A stretch of 64,000 nt of DNA from Cryptomeria japonica (taxonomy: Eukaryota; Streptophyta; Pinopsida; Cupressales; Cupressaceae), in contig NC_081414.1 in assembly GCF_030272615.1 (NCBI RefSeq), positions 779,686,119 to 779,750,118 on the forward strand, written 5' to 3'. Position numbers and translations under genes: made by a program. Below, piece after piece: positions 54,600 to 64,000 of the stretch; position 1 is the stretch's first letter, and every line of letters starts with the position of its first letter. A model generated the notes under the pieces. That model saw nothing but the letters and a program-made list of their open reading frames with translations. It had not been told where the DNA came from and made no database searches.

Positions 54600-57500
54600 A
54601 GCTGAAATATCATACACCCCCAAGAGAGCTTGCAACTGATGATACTTACTCTCAATGAAGGGTTTAATGAATATGTCTACAACTTTCCCTGTTGTAGGAC
54701 AATACTGTAAATCAATGATCTGCTCCTAAATTAGCTCCTTGATGTAGTGGATGTGGATCTCAATGTTTTTGGACTATTGATGGTGATCCAGGTTCTTTGA
54801 GATATGAATGCCACTCTAATTATTGTAAGGAAGGACTGTAGGATGTGCAGTGGTGAAGCCAAACTTTGTGAGGATATTTTGAAGCCAAATAACCTTAGTG
54901 GATGTATTAATAGCCCCTCAATACTTAGCCTCAGTCGAAGAGAGAGCAATATCATGTTGCTTCTTGCTCTACCGATAAATGGGGCCCAAACCAAGATGAA
55001 ATTTGTAACCTGAAGTGGACTTATGATCGTTAAGATCACCAACCCAATTTAAGTATGCATAACCAACTAAGGTAAGTCATGTTCCTACTACATAGATAAT
55101 CCCATAATGATGTGTACCTTCTATGTAGTGCAAGATGCATTTGGTAGATTTCCAATGAAGTTCATGTGGTTCCTGCATTAAGCATTAAACCATGACAACC
55201 AGAAAGGAAATATTAGGGCAAGTGTGAATTAAGTAGATGAGACTTCCAACAAGCTAATGATATAGTGTAGAATCAATAAGTGGAGTGGAATACTTAGCCT
55301 CAATCTTAACTCCTAAAAGAAATGGAGTGGAAATAGGCTTATAATGAGCCATGTAGAAACATGCCAGAAGATAAAGAGTAATCCTAGAAGGTGGTTGTGA
55401 TACCTCAATCCTTGGAAAGTAGTGCAAAAGACTCAAGTAAGTCATAGAAAATCTCTAATGTAAAGTAGATATGAATTTTCCAATGATGGATGAGGTACTC
55501 CTCATAATGATCATCATCAATGTAGAGAAAAAGTATCAAATGAAAGTCATCCTATCAAAAAATGTAAATATTTGAATCAGTATGACACCTAGTGAAACTC
55601 GGGGAGAGAAGAAAGAAATCCATCTTGGCATACCAAGCATAGTGGCTTGCTTGAGGTCATAAATAGACTTTATCAATCTGCAAATTAAATAAGAATCTTG
55701 AATGAATCCCTGTCTACTCCATCTAAATATCCTCTTCAAGGTCACCATGAAGAAAGGAACACTTCACATCTATCTGATGTAAAACCCAAACATGAGCTGC
55801 GACAAAAGAAAGTTTCAAGCAAATGGAATTCATCTTAGCTATAGGTGCAAAGGTCTTAGTATAGTCAAGTCCAGGAACTTGTGAGAAAAATTTTGCAACA
55901 AGTTGACCCTTGTATGTATCCACACTACCATCTGCTGCAAACTTAGTATGATAGATCCACTTACATAGAACCATATTTCTTCCCTTAAGGAGAGGGACTA
56001 ACTCCCAAGTGTTGTTCATCATCAAGGAACTATACTCTTCCTCCATTGCTAAGTCTCGCTCAATGACTCCTGATGCTTCCAAAGAGGTTTGTGGTTTGGA
56101 AGCTATAGCAATGCAAGTATGTTGAAGCTCTTGATGTTGTGATTGAGTCCTTTGAGTATCTAAAGGATCTCCAATAAGAGAACTTGTTGACTCAAGAGAC
56201 TTTTTATCCCAATGAGGTATTGGAGGAGATGAAGATTGAGCTACCTCAACTACAAGTGGACCCTGTAGAGGTGTGATCCTACGAGTTGAAGTCAAGGGAG
56301 AATCATCATTTTTGTCACTATCTTCACTATCCACAATGGTGGAAGGAGGAGGATGAATGGCCAAGCTAGGAGAGATTTCTTCAAACTGAACACTCCTTCC
56401 AATGAATACCTCACGTGTCTCTAGATCCAGAGTTGATATGCCTTAACATCCTCAGGCTATCAAACAAATATGCACTTGGCCTACTCTGAGGTTCTAATGC
56501 CTTGTATTTATCTAGAGTAATGCAAGCCCATGTTGGACTCCCAAAGACCCTAAAATGTCACACAATCGGTTCTATACCACACAAAGCCTCAAAACAAGTG
56601 ATACCCTTCAAAGCCTTGTGGGGAACCTGATTTTGGATGTGTGTGGTAAAACTGATAGCTGAACTACCCAAAAGGATAGACCAAGAGAACAAACACAAAT
56701 CATACAACTAACCATATCCTTATGGATTCTATTCTTCCTTTCTATAATACCATTCTATTGTTGAGTGTAGGAAATTGAGTGTTGAAGATAAATCCCCTCA
56801 AGAGTAAAAAATTCCTTAACTCTATTATTCAATATTCCCTTTCATTGTCTATGCAAAGGATCTTGACTAGCTTCCTTGATTTCTTCTCAACATGAGTCTT
56901 GAAGTCTTAAAATATGTCACACACTTCACTCCTATGAACAAGAAAGTAAACACAAGTGAAGCGGGAGTAGTCATCAATGAAGGTGAGGACATAACAGGCC
57001 TTGCTAAATGAAGTCATTGGAAATTGCCCTGCCACATCACTATAAACCAATTGAAGAACTTCCAAAGCTCTCCAAGCCTTCTCCTTATCAAACTTCTCTT
57101 CATGGTACTTTCCCATTGAACACCCTAAACATACACCATCTGAAAGGTAGACGTGTGACCATGTTCTTAGAGCTAAGTTGTTGAAGATAACTGTAGTTGA
57201 GGTGTCCAAACTACCTATGCCATAGCTTACTTTCTGAATTTGAATGAGTGAGAAATTCCATAGAAGTAGGTCGAGGCACAAAGTCAGAGAATGAATAAAG
57301 TCATGAGCTATGGATAGCTTGTCCCTTTGTTACCAAGTTATTATTCTCAAGTTATTTTACCATAATGGAATCAGGTGTAAACTCAACTTTCTTCCCATTT
57401 CCATAGTGGGTGATTTGGTAGATAGAAAGGAGGTTGGTGGTCAAGTTAGGAACATAGAGAACATTCTAAAAAGTTTCATCATCCATGGCAACTGAACCCT

Positions 57501-58599
57501 TCCCTTGAACTTCCACTTTTATATAAACACCAATGAAAATGTGAGGTGCCTTAGATGGCTCTAATGTGAAAAAATCCTCCTTTGTAGAACCCTTTTGATG
57601 TGAGGAACTCAAGTCAAGTATCCACTACTATAAAGAACCTATTTTAGCCGTAAATGCTTTCCCTTTCCCCTTTGAATCTAAGGAAGTACAAGGAGATGAG
57701 TCCTTCTTGTAGACAGATGGCAAATTGATGTTGTTCTTCTTAATGATATTTGTCAACTCATCAATTTTCTTTGAGTGGTAATGATGCTCATCATGGACAA
57801 ATTTCTTGCAATATGAACAAGTTGGTCTCCCCTTCTTAGGTGTATATCCATTCTTGGAAGAGGATGCAAAATTCCCTTGTCATGGAGAGGATACTTATGC
57901 TCTATCTTGTTGTGACTTTATCTTAGATTTCTTTTGGTTCTTGTCATTTCCTCGATTCCCTTGATTTTCCACTAAAGCTTTGGACTTTGAAGAGTTGAGA
58001 ATCCCCATCTTGATCAACTTTTCTTGCTCAAGTAGTAACATCTCTGTGAATGCATCAAATTATGGTGTAGTGAATGAGGCACCTAAAGTCAACTAATTGG
58101 TTTGGAAGCTAGGAACAAAGGTTTCATACTCTGATGGGAGCTTGTCCAAAAAAATGTACGCTAATTAAGAATCCTTCTTGTCAATGCCACAATCCTTAAG
58201 CTTTGATGTTATCTCAATTGCTTTCATGACATAATCTTAGACTGTATCAAAATACTTGGGATCCAACATTGTGAGTTCATTACCAATATTTTAGCCCCTA
58301 ATCTCATCATCTTGGCCATATAATTTGCCAAATATATCCCAGGCCTCTTTAACTATAGTACTTTTGTCAATGCAAAAAATGAGGTCATCTAATATATACT
58401 TTCTCAAAGTTCCAAGAGCCATAGAATTTCTAGTGAGCAATTCCAATTGAGCATTGGGATCATCTTTAGGATCTGCTAGTCCTATCATTGTTCCATTTAT
58501 GTAATGAATGAGTCATTTTCTCATTAAATTACTAAATGGTTTAATTTTCCATGATGCATAATTGTGTGGAGTTAGAAGTGGAAATTTAGGAGAACCCAT
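54600..58599 (-). pseudogene. gag-pol: Copia C gag-pol polyprotein, broken
   Basis: Gag starts at ATG 58599 (MGSPKFPLLTPHNYASWKIK). The knuckle near 57810 is CSYCKKFVHDEHHY, last Cys lost. The protease motif near 57620 is decayed (DLSSSHQ for the usual DSGASHH). Integrase: about 57290-56700 (LWHR, GHLN, FIDDYSRFT near 56960). RT: about 56080-55460, starting near MNNTWELVPLLKGRNMV and including the LYIDDD box near 55520. RNase H: about 55060-54700 (LNDHKSTSGY, ALSSTEAKYRGA). Frames change several times (58488, 57281, 56364 and 55748 mark segment starts) and stops are frequent. The end is approximate. Confidence 0.88.
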
Positions 58600-60353
58600 A
58601 GAAAAAAGATGAAACAACACAACATAGAGATAGGAATAATCACACAAGATACCCCCTGAATTCACTCAATCAAAGACAACCCCCCCCCCCCCAACGGAAA
58701 AAAAAAATGATGATTTGACACTTTGTAATTTGTGCATGTATAATGAGCCACTTGCAAACAAAGACAAAGTGGGATTTTCATTTAAAGATTACAATTGCCT
58801 CAAATAGGCTATAGAAGACTCAAACCAACAATTCACAAGATCTAAGTTGAGATCCAAGCAAATTACAGGTACCAAATAAGCCAAAAGAAGACCAAAATAT
58901 AAAAGTGAATTTCTTACTCAAAATGGAGAAAATTTGATAGTATCATGTGAACTTGTATATGAAAAATTACACACTTTAAATAAAATAACACCTAAAAATG
59001 AAGCCATATGAGCCTAAATGAAGCCTCAGAATTCACAAAATTCAAGATTAGATAGGAATAGTTGTGAAACACTAAATTTTTTTAAAAATATACTTACCAA
59101 AATTAGAAACTAACTACACCAATGTGGAGAGTATGAAAAATTATCCCATATAAATTTTTTTTTTTGAAAAATGCCTCAAAATGACCAAGTTATAAGCATT
59201 TGAAATTGGACTGCAAAATTGAAAAATCAAATGGTGAGGGGTCAATTTGTTTTCAAAAAGTGTTAATGTAGTTCTGATGTTAATAAGTGATGGACTTAAA
59301 TTTAATGGTCATATAGCCATTACGCCAAAATCTTCCTTGCTTGTGTGGCAGTCTATACTATACGGACTGCTTATGTGGTTGAATTGAATTATTGACTATG
59401 CTACTGACTAAATCATATCAATGTTGACATGGCCTTGTACAAATATGTTGTTTAGAGTGTACGAAAATCTGATGTGGTTGTTGACGTGGAAGTATGAATG
59501 CTGACTGTTTAATTATGATTTGTCGGTGTGGTGCTGACTGGGCAATGTACAGATGAATGAGAGAGATACATGTGTCTATCAGTGATTTGTTGTCATACAA
59601 TGACTGGGGCTTGTGTGTCCACTATTAAGGTAGATCTGAGTAGTCAAATGGTGTCACATGTCTATGTGGGTGTCTATGTGTGCACTGAGTGGTTGTTGTG
59701 TGGTCTCATGAAAATAAACCATGTGGCGACCCAAGGGTAGAGCCCATGATGAGGAAACCTGGGTGGATCCTGGGCATGGTAGAGCCTAGGTAGGTCTAGG
59801 TGGAGCATGCCAAAGGAACCAGGAAATAGAGCTAGTGATGAAAGCTTGGGTGTCAAGGGAGAAGATTGTGGCAGAGGATGACCAGTGGGTGAAGGCACTA
59901 TAGTGGAGTACAAAGGGGACCACATGGGTGGCAGTTAGTGCACAAATTATCATTATGGAGCTTGCAAAATAGTTTCGAATGGTATGGGTTAGGGTCAAAA
60001 CCCCCTTTAATTTTTTTTTTTATTTTATAAAAAAAAAATTACAATACAACTACGAAAATAACATATTTTTTAAAGAAAAACTAATTTTGCAAAATGAATT
60101 TTGTTTCTTGAAAAATAAAATCATACCATCGCAGGGATGGCTATATGTCTTATCTAGCTAAAAAAAAATTACGTCAAAAATGAATTTTGCCCAATATAAG
60201 CAAATTTATAGTTAAAATTTATGCAAACAGGTTCCTGGACTTGATGATGATGTCGGATTTGGCATAGGATGCTCCCAATTGACATTTCTCCTTATATCCA
60301 AAATTTAAATGCACCCAGATCTCTCCAAATGACTATGTAATGGCACTCCAATG
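58600..60353 (-). other. Long leader of Copia C
   Basis: About 1.75 kb between primer site and gag, with no supported gene. It contains a run of 14 C at about 58681-58694, A/T runs near 59155 and 60010, and a GT-rich stretch at about 59330-59960. The 83-codon minus frame at 59674-59925 (Pro/Ser/His-rich) has no recognisable relatives and is probably fortuitous. Confidence 0.5.
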
Positions 60354-60365
60354 GCTTTCATACCA
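60354..60365 (-). other. Degenerate primer-binding site of Copia C
   Basis: Minus strand TGGTATGAAAGC directly adjoins the 5' LTR. It matches TGGTATCAGAGC at 10 of 12 positions. Confidence 0.75.
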
Positions 60366-60804
60366 TGTAAGAATTTTCCAATAATAACCAGGTTCTATAT
60401 CCCAATGAATAACACAACACAAGAGAGACAAAGATAGACAAGAACAAATTGTATTTTCATCAAGATACAAAAATCAATTAACTAGATAAACCATACAAAG
60501 GAGATGAGCATACTTATAAAAGAAAGGCCAAAATGAGATCACACAATCATGATATGTGGCCCAATGAGATACAAGGGTATGTAGGGATAGGTAGGACAAA
60601 TAATAGAATATTTTACTAAAGGAAGATCACACACCAAAGATGGAATGTGAAAATAAGATATCATCACAAAAGGTGGAATTTCTCCAACAAACATCTTCCC
60701 TAGATGCACACTTCTCTAGGTATCTTATATGCAAACTACAATGAATATATTAACCTAGGTCAACTTAAGTAAAGTGTAATTATAAGACATAATTTACACC
60801 AACA
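60366..60804 (-). repeat. 5' LTR of Copia C
   Basis: 439 bp, direct repeat of 53900-54343, followed by CATAT. Confidence 0.9.
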
Positions 60805-63390
60805 CATATAAGTATGCATATGGTTTATAGAATCCCTTGGATAAGGGTAAACAAAAATGTTTGTACATGATGTATGACTAGAAAACAACATAGCATTGAA
60901 AGGTTTGCATGGTTTACATAGAGGATTCAAGTATATCTCTTAAAATTTTCCATATAGATTAATGTTGACCTATTATTCTTCCACCAAGAGAAGGAGTTAG
61001 GTATATCTTAATATTCCTTAATGAACTTGAAGGGGAGGTATGGGTTTACTTAAGAAATAAGATGAAGTCTTAGGTAAATTTAAATATTCAAATCATTTCT
61101 AGAAAATAATAAATGGAATAAGATCAATTGAATAAAATTATTTAATGGTAGAGAATATGTCAATAACAAGTTCATATATTTTATGTGAATATCATAGGAT
61201 TAAGAGAGAAATATATAATATATATATCACTAAACAAAAAAATTGCTATGAAAAGGAAAATGGGGAATTAGTGAGAAAGAAATTTTGTATTCTATAATCC
61301 AAGGATCTTCCTTTATTTCCTTATGTTAAGGTATCAATAACACACCTCATTCTTTGAACAGATCCACTACAACTTATTTTTTTAAATCACTATAGAGGAA
61401 GCATGGGGTAGTTAGAAACCAAATGTTAATTATTTTAGAGTGTTTAGATCTAAATTATTTGCTTACATCCTTGGTGAGATTATATAAAAAGAAAAACCAT
61501 AAGAAGAGTTCTATGTGCATCCTTTCTTACTATGATAATCAAAGGAAATGATATAGGTTGTATGGTTCTAGTTGATGTGTTCACAAGTATGGATGTCAAG
61601 TTTAATTAGTATTTTGATGATATGACAAATAACCTCCTATTTCACAAGTTGTAATAGATAATGATGAATCCTACAGTTCCTTTGAAACCAATAAATCCTT
61701 TAATACAACTTCCAATATAATTAAAGAATCAAGCCCTCTATTAAAGACTAAGAATATTTAAGGAGTTTGTCAAATGAGTCAATAAACTAATTATGTTCTT
61801 ATAAACATTATAAGGAAGTTATCCTGAAACCTATGATGAGGCTAAGGGAAAGAAATAGTTGGAACAAGTTGTGAAGAATTAATATTATTCTATGATAAAG
61901 TATCAAACATGGCATTACATGGGAACTGGTGGACTTGCCCAAGGGCAAGAATATGATAAAAAATAAGTGGGTGCATACGACTAAATTAAAGTCTAGTTTT
62001 AGCACTAAAAAAGGGGAAAGAATAGTGGCTAAAGGGACTCACAAAAAAGGTAATTGACTACACAAAAAAGTTTCTTTAATAGTAAATATCAATACTATTA
62101 GGATTGTTATAGCATTTGTAGCTCATTTCAAGTGGACTCCTCACAAAATCATTGTTTAAAATTTATCTTTTGAATGGAAAAATTGATGGACCGATCTATA
62201 CTACTCAGCCACCTACATTTGAAAATTTAGGTTAAGAACACTTTGTTTGTAGGTCAAGGAAGTCGTTATATGGATTCACAAAAGATACAATAGCTTAGTA
62301 TGCTAAGATTATTTAGTTAAAAATTCAAGGGTTGCATTATAATCCTTGTTATTTAGAGTTGTATGTGAAATAATTTCCTAAAGATGGTATATGTATTATT
62401 GTGTTTTATGTTGATCATATTTTTATCATAGAGAATAACATTAACAAAATTAGTGTATAGAGCATAACATTAACAAAATTAGTGTATAAAGTTAAATTTG
62501 AAATACATTTGAGATGATATATTTTCTCTCCATGCTAGTTTATTAGCATCTACATATATAGTACAAATACAGTAGAATTTATCTCTCTCAAAGCAATTAT
62601 TCTTTATAATTATTTTTAAAAAGTTTAGGATGAAAAATTGTAAGAGTAATTATTGCTTAGTTACTCTATGATTTAAGTTAAATAAGGACATGGAACATGA
62701 GCATGTTGATTCTACTTTACTCAGACAAGCTATTGGTAGGCTTATATACTTTATTCACACTAGACTAGATATTACTCTTATAGTAGGTGTGGTTTTGAGG
62801 TTTTTGGTTTCTCCTTAAATTCCACATTATATGGTAGAAAAATAAATATTAATATATAAATAAAACACATAGACTATGGATGTTATTATTCTTATCTTAG
62901 TTACCTAATACTTGTAGTATTTTGCTTTAGATTCGGTATGTTGTGTAAATGACTAAAAATATACCATAAGTTATGTTCCTCTTATTGGTTGTAGCCTAGA
63001 TTAATGGTGTAGTAAGAGGTAATCCAATATTTCTTTATCAACTATATAGGCTAAATATATATAGTAGTAAATGAGATAGCTAAATAAATAACTTGTTATG
63101 AGCTATTCTTTAATATTCAAATAATATCAAACATGGTCTTCTTTACTTCATTGTGACAATCAAATTGTTGTCTGAGAATCCAATGATTCATGTTGTAACA
63201 AAGCCTATAGGGTTTTATCACCATTATATTAGAGATTTCATGCAAAAATGGGTGATTCATCTTCAATATTGTAGTACATAGGACTAGATAGTTGATCTTT
63301 TCACTAAGGCATTATGTGAGACTAGGTTTGTACATCTTTATGTATTTTAGGAATATGAGAAGTCAATCGAATATTTCATGGTTGCCAACT
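60805..63390 (+). pseudogene. Old Copia element: integrase, RT and RNase H remains
   Basis: Resumes the frame cut at 53899. Integrase traces appear near 60970-61080 (GVRYILIF, EVWVYLRNK). RT traces lie at about 61920-62460: WELVDLPKGKNMIKNKWVHT, then IRIVIAFVAHFKW near 62100, KSLYGF near 62260 and FYVDHIFI near 62405, where the YVDD box has lost its second Asp. RNase H/tail traces lie at about 62700-63340 (RQAIGRLIYFIHTRLDIT, then DLFTKAL near 63293). Stops and frame changes occur every few dozen codons; this is the most decayed element here. No LTRs were found. Confidence 0.7.
62431..62488 (+). repeat. 29 bp tandem duplication in the old Copia RT
   Basis: Two near-identical copies of a unit beginning GAGAATAACATTAAC / GAGCATAACATTAAC, period 29 bp, just after the YVDH box. 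The length is not a multiple of three, so it shifts the frame. Confidence 0.85.
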
Positions 63391-64000
63391 AGTGAGGATT
63401 ATTATGAATTTATTCAATTATATTAGTGAATAAATTATTTTAAATGGGTAACTAAGAAGAATTTTTGCTAGAAGCTATATTTTTTAAGATTATAAGGATA
63501 TATTTGAAAGTAACTAGTTAAATTAATTTATGGATAAATATAAAATAAATTAACTTTTTGAATTATCAATAGAGACCACTAGTGACAAAACCACCTATAG
63601 CCACCTACTTTCTATCACCTTACCATCCATAATAAACATGGGAAATAACTTTTATGCATGTTACTATAACTTCAAAATGTATTTTTTATATAAAATAAAT
63701 TTAATGAGTAATTAGTATTTTCGATTTAGCAACCAATACATATATTTGTTTTTCCTTGTTTTTTTTTCTATTCAATATGTTGGATCATTATAAAACTTAT
63801 GTTCTCAAAAGAAAGGTGGTTGTATAAGTTAAAAGAAAAAGGCCTTTTATAAATGCTAGTGAATATTGAAATCAATTAAATTTTCACATAATATATTAAT
63901 ATATAAATATTATTTTTTATTATTTTCTATGTATTTGATTCTACAATTAAAATATCTCTTGACTATACATTTAAATGTAAAGGAATGATAAATAAGAAAG
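63391..64000. other. AT-rich unassigned sequence at right edge
   Basis: No supported feature. The 3' LTR of the old Copia could lie here but has no partner in the window to prove it. Confidence 0.45.

Larger units (their letters stand above)
53900..60804 (-). mobile_element. Ty1/Copia retrotransposon C, minus strand, nested in an older Copia
   Basis: Short LTRs of 444 bp (53900-54343) and 439 bp (60366-60804), perfect CATAT duplications (53895-53899 and 60805-60809), a polypurine tract and Copia-order coding remains. It interrupts an older plus-strand Copia pol, giving a clear order of events. Its family differs from Copia A and B in LTR, gag and leader; the leader is unusually long, at about 1.75 kb (58600-60353). 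Confidence 0.93.

Noticed and set aside
59674-59925. 83-codon frame in the Copia C leader as an accessory gene
   Set aside because: Composition follows the GT-rich strand bias, and there is no related sequence or motif.

Overview
The window looks like intergenic DNA from a large-genome seed plant, most likely a gymnosperm such as a conifer. It is AT-rich, I found no host gene or structural RNA, and almost all of it is LTR retrotransposon sequence that is nested and mutationally decayed. Assignment to a gymnosperm rests on the style of the repeats (long old LTR elements, CCGGT-rich Copia LTRs). It is an inference, not a proof.

Layout. (1) 1-3863: a short LTR element, cut by the left window edge, whose only reading frame encodes a G-patch and zinc knuckles. 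(2) 3864-6620: unassigned DNA containing one copy of a 1.1 kb dispersed duplication and two microsatellites. (3) 6621-17883, minus strand: a Ty3/Gypsy chromovirus with 3.2/2.6 kb LTRs, a gag-pol ending in a chromodomain, and a small extra ORF before gag whose N-terminus copies the histone H3 tail. (4) 17884-19347 and 26421-27290: an old minus-strand reading frame split by a Ty1/Copia element (19348-26420, plus). (5) 27290-33305: mixed remnants, including a Copia gag fragment and the second copy of the 1.1 kb duplication. (6) 33311-39973, plus: a nearly complete Copia element with a perfect ATGAA target duplication. (7) 40553-53007, minus: a large non-autonomous Copia-type element with no reverse transcriptase. 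It encodes a coiled-coil/zinc-knuckle protein and a long unrecognised protein. Inside it sits a Tat/Ogre-like Gypsy element (42701-48501, plus) whose two outer ends are inverted copies of the same LTR end, flanked by a perfect CTTTG duplication. (8) 53290-63390, plus: a very old Copia pol, interrupted by a younger minus-strand Copia element (53900-60804) with a perfect CATAT duplication. (9) 63391-64000: AT-rich DNA with nothing recognisable.

How the parts relate. Nothing here is an operon. The three Copia-type families at 19.3-26.4, 33.3-40.0 and 40.6-53.0 kb share a primer-binding site, a 5' leader just after it, an LTR core and a 3' array of polypurine tracts. The RT-less member is therefore plausibly copied by the machinery of relatives like the other two. 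All pol genes seen are broken by stops or frameshifts, many of the stops explicable as C-to-T changes, as expected for methylated, silenced DNA. The two observations most worth following are the H3-tail mimic in the chromovirus and the inverted-end Tat-like insertion.
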